Positions 17,767 through 28,371 are shown, counted from the stretch's first letter. The stretch is 64,000 bases of DNA from Lachnospiraceae bacterium (GCA_015057325.1 SVEQ01000007.1:124001-188000), one strand, 5' to 3'. Program-made: numbers and translations. Notes: generated by a model not told the origin, from the letters alone.

Positions 17767-18486
17767 ATGTTTAATATGTACGGAGATAACATAATAAGAA
17801 GCGTAGTGGTTGTTGTAATGTTACTTTTTATCTTTGCAATGGGTGGAGGATGCAATAAGAAATGTCTTGCTCAAGAGGTTGAAGCAAATATGCGTATCGA
17901 GGGCGTTATATATGTTAAGAATTGCAAGGCGATGAGGAAAGAATTGATACATGCATTTGAGAGACATAAGGACAGCATAAGTGTGTCGTATCCCGGAATT
18001 ATTGATGATTTTGAAGAATATGGCAAGAATGGGTACAAGCCGCTTTTTAAGAAACTTATGAAGGAGAATGGTTACTATGTCGGCATCATATCAGGCTATT
18101 GCGTAAGTGTATGCCCTGAGGATGAGTATATCACAATCCAATGTGGATATATTACCACAAAGAAGCAGGAGAAGTATATTGATAAGCGGGTAAGGAAGAT
18201 TGCTCGGGAGTATAAGGGGAAAGATAAGTGGACTAAGATTAACGGAGCACGGAGTTATCTGATAAAACATATGACTTATGACAATAGATATTACAGCCCG
18301 TATCATGCATTTAAGAAGGGACGAGGGATATGTATGTCTTACGCACTTGCATTTCAGAGGATAATGCAGGAGATGAAAATACCGTGTATTTATATCAGAA
18401 AGGACAATCATGCATGGAACAAGGTTAAGGTAGGTGAACGATGGTACAAAGTGGACGTGACACTCGATGATGCAAGACGCTATTAG
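17767..18486 (+). CDS. secreted transglutaminase-like protein
   Basis: 239 residues. The start at 17767 is chosen for the AAAGGAGG upstream. A hydrophobic N-terminal segment (about residues 10-30, ending GGGCNKKCLAQ) acts as a signal or anchor; the GGGC could be a poor lipobox. The C-terminal domain has the transglutaminase-like triad C189 (in GICMSYA), H215 (in NHAWN) and D230 (in KVDVTLDD). Such domains in secreted bacterial proteins are peptidases or cross-linkers; the target is unknown. The protein ends soon after the Asp box, so the domain is compact. Confidence 0.8.
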   Translation: MFNMYGDNIIRSVVVVVMLLFIFAMGGGCNKKCLAQEVEANMRIEGVIYVKNCKAMRKELIHAFERHKDSISVSYPGIIDDFEEYGKNGYKPLFKKLMKENGYYVGIISGYCVSVCPEDEYITIQCGYITTKKQEKYIDKRVRKIAREYKGKDKWTKINGARSYLIKHMTYDNRYYSPYHAFKKGRGICMSYALAFQRIMQEMKIPCIYIRKDNHAWNKVKVGERWYKVDVTLDDARRY

Positions 18487-18489
18487 TAT

Positions 18490-18518
18490 TTGAAAAGAAA
18501 GATGCTTTATGCTACAAT
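18490..18518 (+). promoter_or_regulatory. promoter of the aconitase operon
   Basis: TTGAAA (18490-18495) and TACAAT (18513-18518), 17-base spacer, with TG one base before the -10. The start point would be near 18525, which rules out start codons upstream of it. Confidence 0.7.
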
Positions 18519-18556
18519 ATATTGTGATTTTATATATACACAAGGAGGATATAACA

Positions 18557-20839
18557 GTGATAGAGTTATACAAAGGCGGTGCCTATCTCATCAACGGAAA
18601 AGAATTAGTTGAAGATAATGACAATGCTTCAGAGGTTATTAAGAGTAAGACAGGTAGTGCTGTGACAAAAGAAGATGCAGCAAAGAATACTATCGCTTAT
18701 GGAATCTTGAATGCCCACAATACATCGGGCAATATGGATAAATTGCAGATTAAGTTTGATAAACTTACATCTCATGATATTACATTTGTTGGTATCATCC
18801 AGACAGCAAGAGCTTCGGGACTTACAGAGTTTCCGATACCTTATGTACTTACCAACTGCCACAATTCATTATGTGCAGTAGGTGGTACTATCAATGAGGA
18901 TGACCACATGTTTGGACTTTCATGTGCTAAGAAGTACGGTGGAATGTATGTTCCTCCTCATCAGGCAGTTATTCACCAGTTTGCAAGAGAGATGCTTGCA
19001 GAGTGTGGTGGCATGATTCTTGGTTCGGATTCGCATACACGATATGGTGCACTTGGAACGATGGCTGTTGGTGAAGGCGGTGGAGAACTTGTTAAGCAGC
19101 TCCTTAGCCAGACTTATGACGTTAATATGCCGGGCGTTGTTGCTATATACCTTGACGGCAAGCCGGAACCGGGCGTAGGACCACAGGACGTAGCTCTTGC
19201 AATAATCGGTGAAGTATTCGGTAACGGTTATGTTAAGAATAAAGTTATGGAGTTTGTTGGTCCTGGTGTTGCTAACTTAAGCGCTGATTATCGTATCGGT
19301 GTTGATGTAATGACAACAGAGACAACATGTCTTTCATCAATTTGGCAGACAGATGACAAGATTAAGGACTTCTATGAGATTCATGGAAGAGCAGACAAGT
19401 ACAAAGAGCTCAATCCTGGAAGCGTTGCATACTACGATGGAGTTGTTTACGTTGATCTTTCTAAGGTTAAGCCTATGATTGCTATGCCGTTCCATCCAAG
19501 TAACACATATACCATAGAGGAACTGAATGCAAACCTTATGGACATTCTTGATGATTGCGAGAAACGTGCACTTGTAAGTCTTGACGGTAAGGTTGATTTC
19601 ACACTTAAGGACAAAGTGCGTAACGGAAGATTATATGTAGATCAGGGAATTATTGCCGGATGTGCCGGTGGTGGATTTGAAAACATTTGTGCAGCTGCAG
19701 ATATTCTTAAGGGCGCAAGCATTGGTGCAGATGAGTTCACGCTTTCCGTATATCCCGCTTCAACTCCTATATATATGGAGCTTGCTAAGAACGGAAGACT
19801 CGCTGACCTTATCGGTACAGGTGCAATTGTTAAGACGGCTTTCTGTGGACCTTGCTTTGGTGCTGGAGATACACCTGCTAACAATGCATTCTCAATCAGA
19901 CATTCAACAAGAAACTTCCCTAACAGAGAAGGCTCTAAGGTACAGAATGGTCAGATTTCGTCAGTTGCTCTTATGGATGCTCGTTCAATCGCAGCAACAG
20001 CTGCTAATAAGGGATACCTTACCGCAGCAACAGATTTGGATGTTAACTACTCTAATCCGAAGTATTTCTTTGATAAATCAATATATGAGAATCGTGTATA
20101 TGACGGTGTCGGTAAGGCAGATCCTTCAGTTGAGATTAAGTTTGGTCCTAACATTAAGGACTGGCCTTCAATGGTTGCACTTACAGATAACCTTGTTCTT
20201 AAGGTTGCATCAGTTATACATGATCCTGTAACTACTACTGATGAGCTTATTCCTTCGGGAGAGACTTCATCATATCGTTCTAATCCTTTGGGACTTGCAG
20301 AGTTTACACTCTCAAGAAAGGATCCGGGATATGTTGCAAGAGCAAAGGAGATTCAGGCTGTAGAGAAGGTTAGAGAAGAAGGTGGTTGCATGGGTGAGGC
20401 TTATCCTGAAATGAAGGAAATCATGCAAAAGATTAAGGAAACTTATCCTGATGTATGCAAGGAGAATACAGGGGTTGGTTCAACAATATTTGCTGTTAAG
20501 CCGGGTGATGGTTCTGCACGTGAACAGGCAGCTTCATGTCAGAAAGTTCTTGGCGGATGGGCTAACATTGCCAAGGAGTATGCAACTAAGAGATATCGTT
20601 CAAACCTCATTAACTGGGGAATGCTTCCATTCCTTATGCCTGAGGATTACGACTTTGAACTTGGTGATTATATCTTTATACCTGACGTTGCTAAAGCTGT
20701 TAAGGATAAGAACGATAATATTAAGGCATACGTCGTTAATAAGGGAATGAAAGAGCTTACATTTAATCTCGGTGACCTTACTGATGATGAGAGAGACATA
20801 ATTCTTAAAGGATGCCTTATTAACTACAACAGAAGATAA
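18557..20839 (+). CDS. acn: aconitate hydratase
   Basis: 760-residue [4Fe-4S] aconitase interconverting citrate and isocitrate. GTG at 18557 is preferred: AAGGAGG stands nine bases upstream and the promoter lies just before it. Seen: [13 protein letters not shown] and [12 protein letters not shown] in the N-terminal half, the cluster-ligand region [15 protein letters not shown] near residue 435, and the swivelling C-terminal domain from about residue 600. The length is nearer the mitochondrial type than AcnA (about 890) or AcnB (about 860). Its job is probably 2-oxoglutarate supply for glutamate in an anaerobe. First gene of a four-gene run. Confidence 0.92.
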   Translation: MIELYKGGAYLINGKELVEDNDNASEVIKSKTGSAVTKEDAAKNTIAYGILNAHNTSGNMDKLQIKFDKLTSHDITFVGIIQTARASGLTEFPIPYVLTNCHNSLCAVGGTINEDDHMFGLSCAKKYGGMYVPPHQAVIHQFAREMLAECGGMILGSDSHTRYGALGTMAVGEGGGELVKQLLSQTYDVNMPGVVAIYLDGKPEPGVGPQDVALAIIGEVFGNGYVKNKVMEFVGPGVANLSADYRIGVDVMTTETTCLSSIWQTDDKIKDFYEIHGRADKYKELNPGSVAYYDGVVYVDLSKVKPMIAMPFHPSNTYTIEELNANLMDILDDCEKRALVSLDGKVDFTLKDKVRNGRLYVDQGIIAGCAGGGFENICAAADILKGASIGADEFTLSVYPASTPIYMELAKNGRLADLIGTGAIVKTAFCGPCFGAGDTPANNAFSIRHSTRNFPNREGSKVQNGQISSVALMDARSIAATAANKGYLTAATDLDVNYSNPKYFFDKSIYENRVYDGVGKADPSVEIKFGPNIKDWPSMVALTDNLVLKVASVIHDPVTTTDELIPSGETSSYRSNPLGLAEFTLSRKDPGYVARAKEIQAVEKVREEGGCMGEAYPEMKEIMQKIKETYPDVCKENTGVGSTIFAVKPGDGSAREQAASCQKVLGGWANIAKEYATKRYRSNLINWGMLPFLMPEDYDFELGDYIFIPDVAKAVKDKNDNIKAYVVNKGMKELTFNLGDLTDDERDIILKGCLINYNRR

Positions 20840-20863
20840 TTGTAGAGAAAGTGGGGGCTTTGT

Positions 20864-23326
20864 ATGGATCTACAACAGGTGCTTAATAAGCTTGATGATA
20901 TGATGAGAAAGTCTGATATAGACAATGTCATTCCTTTTCTGGAAGAGTCTATAAGTCAGGCTGAGAAAGAACAGGATGGCGGTAGTGTTCTGTCTATTCT
21001 TAACGAGCTCGTCGGGTTTTGCAGAGAGACATGCCAATACGACAAAGCCATGGAATATGCATCAAGAGCACTTACTGTTGTAGAGGATATCGGGCTTACC
21101 GATACGGTTTACCATGCAACCACAATGCTTAATATTGCCAACTGCTTAAGGGCAGCGGGAAGGCTTGAGGATTCACTTTCAACTTACAAGAAGGTTGAAG
21201 TGATGTACGAGCATATGCTTCCTAAGAATGATTTTGGATTTGCAAGTTTATATAATAACGAGAGCCTGCTTTATCAGGAACTTGGCGATTTTGTGGGTGC
21301 TTACGAGAGTCTTATCAAAGCACTTTCAATAGTCAAAGAGTATCCTGATAAGAAGCGGGAACTTGCTGCAACATACATTAATTTGACCAATACCTGTCTG
21401 TATATAGACAAGGAAGATAGCAGATCATCCGTTACTGATGAAGAGATAGAGGATTATGCTAACAAGGCTATTGACCTATCCAAAGAACTTGGAGAGATTG
21501 ATACGCACTATGCAGCAGCACTTAGTGGTAAGGGTCAGCTTATGGAACGAAAAGGTGACTTTGACACTGCGATTAATTGCTATGAGGAAGCGCTTACAGC
21601 AATTAAGAGTACCTTGGGTGAGACTGAGTTCTTCCGCAGAGTATGTGAATATCTTAAGAATGCCGTTAAACATAGTGAATGTGAATACAACGGACTTTAT
21701 AAGGATATAGTTAATAACAGTGGTAATTCTGCTTTTGTAAGTGGTCTTGAACTTGACAGAGCTTACTTTGAAGAAGTAGGAAGACCAAAACTATTAGAAC
21801 GATATGACCAATATTTCGATAGCATGACAGTAGGAATGTTTGGCGAGGGAAGCGACTGCTTTGGCTTTGATGATGAGTTTTCAAGGGATCATGATTGGGG
21901 TCCCGGCTTTTATATATGGCTTGAAGAGAAAGATTATCAGGAGATTGGACAAGATCTTTCCCAAGATTACAATAATCTGCCTAAGGAATTTCGTGGTTTT
22001 ACAAGACATAATACTGAACATGGAAGCAGACGCGAGGGTGTTGTTTTAGTAGATGATTTCATAGAATATTATCTCGGCAGGAAGGCTTTTGACGAATGGC
22101 AGACTACCGGGAAGATATCTGATGACACCATGCTTAACATTATGCCAAGTAAACTTGCGGCATTTTGTAACGGAATGATTTATCATGGCAAAGAAGACTC
22201 TAAGTTATACCGGATAAGAGAGTATATTAAGGGTTATTATTCAAGGAGCGCCACGACGAAACTGTTATGTCAGACGCTTGCGGAGTTTGGACAGAATGCA
22301 CAGTATAATTACCCTAGGATGAAGCAAAGAGGCGACAGTATCGTTGCGATGCAGTTACTTCATACAGGTCTTCGCAAATCAGTTACTGCTGCATATATAC
22401 TCAACAGAATGTATGTGCCTCATGACAAGTGGATAATGAAGGGTACGGAACAGTTTTCTGTTTTAAAAGAGGTGCCGGATATGGTATCTGCAATAACTAT
22501 AGAAGCCTCCAAAGAGCTTTTGAACCTTGGTGATGGAACCACACTTTCTAAGATAGAACAATTGGCGGCAACACTTCTTGGTGAGGCAGTTAATCAGGGC
22601 TATATAGGAAATATAAGACTTATTAATATTCCGGGCAAGACAGAGTTTTACATGGATACATATCTTGAGCATTATACGTCAGAGCTTATGTATAGAGCCA
22701 ATCTTTGCTCAATGTCTCACAATGAACTTGTAGAGTATATTGCCAAGATGGAATTTGAAGCTTTTGATCAGGTTAAGAATGCAGGCGGTAGGGCAGATTG
22801 TCAGGATGACTGGTACACGTTCCACATAATGAGAGCGAGTCAGTATACCACTTGGAATGACGAGATGCTTATACAGTATGCAGTCGATTTTAAGTTGTCC
22901 ATGGATAAGGGGTGGAATCCTATCATGGAGAAGTACGGCAGGATGGAAGAAAGTACCAATCCTGAAGAATGGAACAAGATAAAAGATAATTTCCCAATAA
23001 TTCCACCGGAGAAACAGCGGATAATGGAAGAGATAATCAAAATTCAGGTTGATTGGATGGAGAAGTTTGCAAGTAAGTATCCCGGACTTGCAAGTCATGC
23101 AAGACGAATTCATACAAGTGAGGACATGCCTTGGGATACTTCGTATGAGACTTATCTGCGCGGTGAGATGGGAACCTACAGTGATAAGATGCTTAAGCTT
23201 TACGGCCAGTTTGTTGTAGGTATTGTTAAGGAAGAAGATAATCTTGCTTACAGAATTATGAATGAGACAATACATATGTATGGATATTCTGATTTTGAAG
23301 AAGCTATGAGCAAGATGAATAAATAG
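20864..23326 (+). CDS. TPR - DUF4037 - DUF4125 fusion protein
   Basis: 820 residues, no signal peptide. Residues 1-270 are helical repeats of TPR type. Residues about 300-610 match DUF4037, a nucleotidyltransferase-like fold: GEGSDCFGFDDEFSRDHDW holds the Gly-Ser and the spaced Asp residues expected of the catalytic site. Residues about 620-820 match DUF4125, starting ELVEYIAKMEFEAFDQVKN with QDDWYTFHIMRASQY. The three parts suggest a scaffolded nucleotidyl-transferring enzyme with an unknown target. It lies 24 bp after aconitase and 16 bp before the flippase gene, in one transcription unit. Confidence 0.8.
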   Translation: MDLQQVLNKLDDMMRKSDIDNVIPFLEESISQAEKEQDGGSVLSILNELVGFCRETCQYDKAMEYASRALTVVEDIGLTDTVYHATTMLNIANCLRAAGRLEDSLSTYKKVEVMYEHMLPKNDFGFASLYNNESLLYQELGDFVGAYESLIKALSIVKEYPDKKRELAATYINLTNTCLYIDKEDSRSSVTDEEIEDYANKAIDLSKELGEIDTHYAAALSGKGQLMERKGDFDTAINCYEEALTAIKSTLGETEFFRRVCEYLKNAVKHSECEYNGLYKDIVNNSGNSAFVSGLELDRAYFEEVGRPKLLERYDQYFDSMTVGMFGEGSDCFGFDDEFSRDHDWGPGFYIWLEEKDYQEIGQDLSQDYNNLPKEFRGFTRHNTEHGSRREGVVLVDDFIEYYLGRKAFDEWQTTGKISDDTMLNIMPSKLAAFCNGMIYHGKEDSKLYRIREYIKGYYSRSATTKLLCQTLAEFGQNAQYNYPRMKQRGDSIVAMQLLHTGLRKSVTAAYILNRMYVPHDKWIMKGTEQFSVLKEVPDMVSAITIEASKELLNLGDGTTLSKIEQLAATLLGEAVNQGYIGNIRLINIPGKTEFYMDTYLEHYTSELMYRANLCSMSHNELVEYIAKMEFEAFDQVKNAGGRADCQDDWYTFHIMRASQYTTWNDEMLIQYAVDFKLSMDKGWNPIMEKYGRMEESTNPEEWNKIKDNFPIIPPEKQRIMEEIIKIQVDWMEKFASKYPGLASHARRIHTSEDMPWDTSYETYLRGEMGTYSDKMLKLYGQFVVGIVKEEDNLAYRIMNETIHMYGYSDFEEAMSKMNK

Positions 23327-23342
23327 AAACTGAGTAATTGTT

Positions 23343-25001
23343 ATGAGTAAGAAGAAAAGAGCAACTAATTTTGCTATGCAGGCCACTATTCTTGCGGCTG
23401 CAAGCATCGTTTCCAAGTTAATAGGCATGATTTATAATATCCCTTTTGCTAATATTTTAGAGGCAGAGGGTAACGGATATTATGGAAAGGCACAGACGGT
23501 TTATTATCTTATCCTTTTGATAGCTACATTCTCGATACCGCAGGCGGTATCTAAGATAATGGCAGAGAGAATCGAGAAGGGTGAATACAAGAATGTTAAG
23601 AGAATATTTGATGTGTCAATGTTATACGTTTTTGGTGTAGGAATTATTGCCGCAGCAATAACATTTTTCGGAGCTCCGTATTTTGTATCTCCAAGTGCTG
23701 TATTGTCACTTAGAGTTTTGGCTCCGACGGTATTTCTTTCAGGGTTTGCCAGTGTATACCGAGGATATTTTCAAGCATACGGTAACATGGTGCCAACATC
23801 TATTTCGCAAGTTGTTGAACAGGTTTTTAATGCGGTGTTTAGTATAACAATGGCAATTCTGTTTATGAGAATTGCAGCAGCTTCCGGTAAGGGTGAGCTT
23901 CGTCAGATGTACGGTGCCGCAGGTGGAACGGTTGGTACCGGAGTAGCAGTACTTGCAGGTCTTATTTATATGGCAATAATGTTTGCTAAGAATAAGAGTG
24001 AGCTTAAGCAAAGAATGTCGGCAGATACTACTAAGGATATTCTTAGCTACAAACAGGCAGTCAAACTTTTACTTATGATTGCAACACCAATTATCTTCAG
24101 TTCGTTTATATATAATATTAACGGAACTATTGATATGAAACTTTATGATGCAATAATGATTAAGAAGGGCATGGCAGAAGAAGTTTTTTCAGCAGAGTAT
24201 GGATTATACAGTAGATTCTATCTTGTGCTTGCCAACATTCCGATTGCTATGGCTGCTGCGGTTGCTTCAACCATTATTCCTAAGGTTTCTGCCCAGCATG
24301 CATCTTCGGATTTAGAAGGTTGCAGAAGAAGTATATCCAAGGCTATGCAGCTTACAATGGTGCTTACAATACCATGTGCAATTGGGTTTATGGTATTGGG
24401 TAAGGCAATTATTTCGATGCTTTATCCGTCGTTGTCAACGGAAAGTGTCAACACTGCAGCGGGATTGCTTTTGTATGGCGGTGTTTCCATTGTTTTCTAT
24501 GGATTCTCAAGCGTGTTAAATGGCGTATTACAGGGTGTCGGTAAGGTTAATTTCCCGGTTATATCCGCATCGTGTGCGCTTGTATTTCATATAGTATTAT
24601 TATATGTACTGCTTAAGTATACTAATATAGGCACATTATCTTTTATAGCGGCTACATTTTTATATGTGTTTATTATTGTATTAATGAATTACTGGAAGGT
24701 AAAACAATACCTTAATTATCACGTGGATTGGAAGAATGATATTATAATTCCGCTTCGGGCGGCTGTTTTCATGGGCATTGTTGCAGACGTTATCTACAAG
24801 GTTGTTGGATTGATTATATCAGGTGTTACAGGAGCATATATATGTAATGCTGTATCAACAATTGTAGCTATAGTGTTTGCGGCAGCCACTTACGGAGTAA
24901 GCCTTCTTAAGCTTGGAGGTTACACTGAAGAGATGTTAATGGCATTTCCTAAAGGAGCGGTTATAGCAAGAACTGCTAAGAAATTACATCTTGTCAAATA
25001 A
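23343..25001 (+). CDS. SpoVB/MurJ-type polysaccharide flippase
   Basis: 552 residues with about 14 membrane segments, MOP/MVF superfamily lipid-linked precursor flippase. Seen: N-terminal ATILAAASIVSKLIGMIYN and the internal region LAPTVFLSGFASVYRGYFQ, both typical of the SpoVB/MurJ group. In Firmicutes these flip lipid II or related precursors. The ribosome site is weak (GAGTAA) and the gap to the upstream gene only 16 bp, so translation may be coupled. Confidence 0.88.
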   Translation: MSKKKRATNFAMQATILAAASIVSKLIGMIYNIPFANILEAEGNGYYGKAQTVYYLILLIATFSIPQAVSKIMAERIEKGEYKNVKRIFDVSMLYVFGVGIIAAAITFFGAPYFVSPSAVLSLRVLAPTVFLSGFASVYRGYFQAYGNMVPTSISQVVEQVFNAVFSITMAILFMRIAAASGKGELRQMYGAAGGTVGTGVAVLAGLIYMAIMFAKNKSELKQRMSADTTKDILSYKQAVKLLLMIATPIIFSSFIYNINGTIDMKLYDAIMIKKGMAEEVFSAEYGLYSRFYLVLANIPIAMAAAVASTIIPKVSAQHASSDLEGCRRSISKAMQLTMVLTIPCAIGFMVLGKAIISMLYPSLSTESVNTAAGLLLYGGVSIVFYGFSSVLNGVLQGVGKVNFPVISASCALVFHIVLLYVLLKYTNIGTLSFIAATFLYVFIIVLMNYWKVKQYLNYHVDWKNDIIIPLRAAVFMGIVADVIYKVVGLIISGVTGAYICNAVSTIVAIVFAAATYGVSLLKLGGYTEEMLMAFPKGAVIARTAKKLHLVK

Positions 25002-25022
25002 CATAAAAAGGGGTGAGAGAGT

Positions 25023-26618
25023 ATGAAACTTACATTTATTGGTGCGGACCATGAGGTCACCGGAAGTTGTCACTGTCTTCAAGGTGCCGGCAAGAACATA
25101 CTGATTGACTGCGGTATGGAACAGGGTGAGGATGCATACGAGAATCAGGAACTTCCAATGAAGCCATCTGGTGTAGATTATGTTTTCCTTACACATGCAC
25201 ATATCGATCATTCAGGACTTCTTCCGTTGCTTTATGCCAGAGGTTTTAGAGGACGTGTCTTAACAACCAAGGCAACGACTGATTTGTGTAGCATTATGCT
25301 TCGTGATAGTGCTCACATTCAGGAGTTTGAGGCAGAGTGGCGTAACCGTAAGGCGAGACGTTCCGGCGAAGAAGAGTATGTTCCGTTATATAGTATGGAC
25401 GATGCTATCGGTGTAATGGAACATTTTATTCCATGTCAGTATGAGGAACTCATTGATGTTTGCGAGGGAGTCAAAGTTCGTTTCTCTGATGTAGGACATT
25501 TACTTGGTTCTGCAAGTATAGAGGTGTGGCTTACTGAAGATGGAATTACTAAAAAAATTGTATTTTCAGGAGATATTGGTAATCTTAATCAGCCGATTAT
25601 TAAGAATCCGCAGTACCTTAAGGAAGCGGATTATGTTGTTATGGAGTCTACTTATGGCGATCGTAACCATGGCGGTACTCCTAACTATGAGCAGGAACTT
25701 TCAAGAATTATCAAAGAGACCTTTGACAGAGGCGGTAATCTTGTAATCCCTTCATTTGCTGTAGGTAGAACGCAGGAACTTTTGTATTTTATTCGTAAGA
25801 TTAAGCAGGACAATATGATCCCTGAATACGAAGGTTTTGAGGTTGTTGTAGATAGTCCGTTGGCTGTTGAGGCAACTAACATATTCCATAAGAACGTAGA
25901 GAGCTGTTTTGATGATGAAGCGATGGAGCTTATTAAGCAGGGAATCAATCCTATTTCTTTCCAGGGTCTTAAGACATCTGTAACCAGTGATGATTCGAAG
26001 GCTATCAACTTTGATCAGAAGTCTAAGGTTATTATTTCTGCATCCGGAATGTGTGAAGCAGGACGTATTAGACATCATTTAAAACACAATCTCTGGAGAC
26101 CGGACAGTACCATTCTTTTTGTTGGTTATCAGGCTCATGGGACTCTCGGTAGAAGTTTGTTAGAGGGAGCTCTAAGTGTTAAACTTTTTGGTGAAGTAAT
26201 TGATGTCAGAGCAAAGATAGAGAAACTTGATGGTATAAGCGGTCATGCAGACCAGGAAGGACTTCTTAAGTGGCTCCATTCTTTTGATCCTAAGCCCAAG
26301 GTATTTGTTGTTCACGGTGAGGATTCAGTCTGCGAGCAGTTTAAGATAATGATTCAGAATGAGGGATATGAGGCAATAGCACCGTTCTCGGGCGGTGAGT
26401 TTGATCTTATTGCCAATGAACTTATATTCCAGGGTGTTACAACTAAGAAAGTTAAGATTAGCCAGAAGGCATTCCGTGCTCAGGCAATCTTTGATCGCCT
26501 TGTTGCTGCAGGTAATCGCCTTCTGGTGGTTATTGCACACAATAGAGGTGGTGCTAATAAGGATCTTATCAAGTTTACCGATCAGATTAATAATCTTTGC
26601 GATCGCTGGGATCGCTAG
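25023..26618 (+). CDS. beta-CASP metallo-beta-lactamase-fold RNase
   Basis: 531 residues. The MBL core has FLTHAHIDHSG near residue 55 (metal ligands), DVGHLLGSAS and VFSGDIGN. The beta-CASP insert holds NLVIPSFAVGRTQEL, and the C-terminal MBL motif ends with SGHADQEG. This layout is that of CPSF73/YSH1-like RNases, distinct from RNase J by length and lacking its C-terminal domain. Probably processes or degrades RNA. The last 32 bases overlap the convergent phosphofructokinase gene. Confidence 0.88.
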   Translation: MKLTFIGADHEVTGSCHCLQGAGKNILIDCGMEQGEDAYENQELPMKPSGVDYVFLTHAHIDHSGLLPLLYARGFRGRVLTTKATTDLCSIMLRDSAHIQEFEAEWRNRKARRSGEEEYVPLYSMDDAIGVMEHFIPCQYEELIDVCEGVKVRFSDVGHLLGSASIEVWLTEDGITKKIVFSGDIGNLNQPIIKNPQYLKEADYVVMESTYGDRNHGGTPNYEQELSRIIKETFDRGGNLVIPSFAVGRTQELLYFIRKIKQDNMIPEYEGFEVVVDSPLAVEATNIFHKNVESCFDDEAMELIKQGINPISFQGLKTSVTSDDSKAINFDQKSKVIISASGMCEAGRIRHHLKHNLWRPDSTILFVGYQAHGTLGRSLLEGALSVKLFGEVIDVRAKIEKLDGISGHADQEGLLKWLHSFDPKPKVFVVHGEDSVCEQFKIMIQNEGYEAIAPFSGGEFDLIANELIFQGVTTKKVKISQKAFRAQAIFDRLVAAGNRLLVVIAHNRGGANKDLIKFTDQINNLCDRWDR

Positions 26619-27846
26619 AAAGATGACCAACAGGGAGATATACAGGAAGTCCGTTTTTGTAGGTAACAGAGGTTTCGCCCTCAATTAACGGAGCAAGATA
26701 CTCTGTCATAGCAGATGTTACATCGTTGCCTTCCTCGTTAATCCATTCTCTTGGTATGTTCTTCTCTTTATTGGCTATTGATATGATATCAATAGTTCCG
26801 ATTTCGATAGTATAAGGGGCGTTTGAGGTGCGTGTCATTGTAAGCATGCACTTTGAAAGTCCCTTTTGTGCGTAAGATACGGCATTCTCACCTAACATGA
26901 AACCTTCATCAATATCGGTCTTAGAGGCTATGTGAGCAGCACATCTTTGTAACACGTTAAGCTCTATTGAACGAACTTTGATGTTTAATGTTTCTTTTAC
27001 AAGATACTCAAGACATTTTCCGGTTCCGGAAAGCTGTGAGTGTCCGAACTGATCGTTTACGGCTGTTGAAGCACTGATGTAATTGCCATCTTTATCACGT
27101 ATTCCTTCTGACACTGCTACTATAACGTTGCTATATTTGGTAAGCATTTTTCTAACGTCTTCAATGAAAGTATCTTTGTCAAATGCAACCTCAGGACAAT
27201 AGATTAAATGAGGTGCAGGACTGTATTCGTTTCTTGCAAGGACAGAAGAGGCAGTAAGCCATCCTGCATCACGTCCCATAATCTCAACAATAGTAACACT
27301 TGGCACGCTGTATATGAATGTGTCATGTGCTATCTCAAGAACAGATGAGGCAACAAACTTTGCTGCTGATCCAAATCCCGGGGTGTGGTCCGTTACGCAC
27401 AAATCATTATCAATTGTTTTGGGTATTCCTATAATTCTTATATCGCTTCCGATTTTCTCGCCGTAGTGACTTAACTTTAACACGGTATCCATTGAATCGT
27501 TTCCACCAATATAGAAGAAAGCACTAATATTGTATTTTGCAAATTGTTTGAAAATGAATGTGTAGGGAGCATCATCATCCTCGTAGTCGGGCAACTTATA
27601 TCTGCATGAGCCAAGGTACATTGCCGGACTGATTTTTAATGTATCTATAAAGTTGGAATCTTCGTTGGCTTTTTCTGTGAGGTTGATAAGATTATCCTCT
27701 AATACACCGATGATGCCATATACTGAACCGTATACGGTATTATAGTTATCGTTGTTGATTGCTGCTGCAAGAACTCCCGCAAGGGATGCGTTAATCGCAA
27801 CAGAAGGTCCTCCCGATTGAGCTACAATTATATTACCGGATGCCAT
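26587..27846 (-). CDS. 6-phosphofructokinase, PPi-type
   Basis: 419 residues. Fructose-6-phosphate phosphorylation in glycolysis. Seen: N-terminal IIVAQSGGPSVAINASLAG, YIGGNDSMDT near residue 105 and GIPKTIDNDL near residue 137. Asp in place of the second Gly of GGDGS, together with Lys in PKTIDND, is the known signature for pyrophosphate as phosphoryl donor. The donor is inferred from these residues. GGAGG lies nine bases before ATG. It runs tail to tail with the beta-CASP gene and overlaps it by 32 bp. Confidence 0.92.
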   Translation of the reverse strand: MASGNIIVAQSGGPSVAINASLAGVLAAAINNDNYNTVYGSVYGIIGVLEDNLINLTEKANEDSNFIDTLKISPAMYLGSCRYKLPDYEDDDAPYTFIFKQFAKYNISAFFYIGGNDSMDTVLKLSHYGEKIGSDIRIIGIPKTIDNDLCVTDHTPGFGSAAKFVASSVLEIAHDTFIYSVPSVTIVEIMGRDAGWLTASSVLARNEYSPAPHLIYCPEVAFDKDTFIEDVRKMLTKYSNVIVAVSEGIRDKDGNYISASTAVNDQFGHSQLSGTGKCLEYLVKETLNIKVRSIELNVLQRCAAHIASKTDIDEGFMLGENAVSYAQKGLSKCMLTMTRTSNAPYTIEIGTIDIISIANKEKNIPREWINEEGNDVTSAMTEYLAPLIEGETSVTYKNGLPVYLPVGHLSSDPSDRKDY

Positions 27847-28001
27847 AAATTATTCCTCCATTTGTATAAAAATATATTAGGTTTTGACACATTTTTTGAA
27901 TCTAAATGTGCTAACCAAACCAACAAGTATAATACTTGATTATGAGAGAAAATTCAAGCGTAAAACCGTGTGTATAATGCTGTTTTTTAGGCAAATTTTG
28001 C

Positions 28002-28030
28002 TTGTGTTTTTATGTAAAGTGATGTATAAT
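28002..28030 (+). promoter_or_regulatory. promoter of the 6S RNA gene
   Basis: TTGTGT (28002-28007), 17-base spacer, TATAAT (28025-28030); start predicted near 28037. Confidence 0.6.
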
Positions 28031-28036
28031 AAAGAC

Positions 28037-28245
28037 ACCAACAAGATAAGATAATATTGTAGAACTTCTGAGGTGTTCGACAACTCTTGCTATTTTGAAC
28101 CTACATTTATTTTTATGGGATTTCGATATTTATATGTGGATGTCATGCCTGCATCGACTGGACGGCAGAAGTGTATATGTGATTACCCACCTAGCTTGGG
28201 CTAGGACTCAAAATGCGGGAACCGGCACACTCGGATGTTCTACTT
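28037..28245 (+). ncRNA. ssrS: 6S RNA
   Basis: About 190-200 nt with the 6S shape. A long terminal stem pairs GTAGAAC (28059 on) with GTTCTAC (ending 28243) and continues TTCTGAGGTGT with ACACTCGGA. An asymmetric central bubble includes TTGCTATTTTGAACCTAC, and a distal arm contains CCTAGCTTGGGCTAGG. Its own strong promoter and the absence of an ORF agree. 6S RNA binds the housekeeping RNA polymerase holoenzyme and lowers promoter use in slow growth. The family call rests on my recall of the Firmicutes consensus, not on a model search. Confidence 0.77.
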
Positions 28246-28340
28246 TATTTTGTTAATATACGGAAGATGACAGCTTAGGTTACAAAAGATTTCAGAATAC
28301 CAAAGATTAGGTAACATACATAAACACAAAAGATAAGGGA

Positions 28341-28371
28341 GCAGCATTAGGCGAATCGTCTGGATGCTGCT
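28341..28371 (+). terminator. possible weak terminator before the SpoIID-like gene
   Basis: GCAGCAT (28341-28347) pairs with ATGCTGC (28364-28370), but the following tract TTCAACTGTG is a poor U run. It may instead be a leader hairpin. Confidence 0.3.

Noticed and set aside
22709-23428. 239-codon ORF on the minus strand opposite the DUF4125 region
   Set aside because: It is a shadow of the strongly coding plus strand, with rare-residue composition and no ribosome site.
28056-28245. tmRNA as an alternative to 6S RNA
   Set aside because: Too short (about 190 nt), no alanine-acceptor arm ending in CCA and no tag reading frame; the long rod with a central bubble fits 6S.
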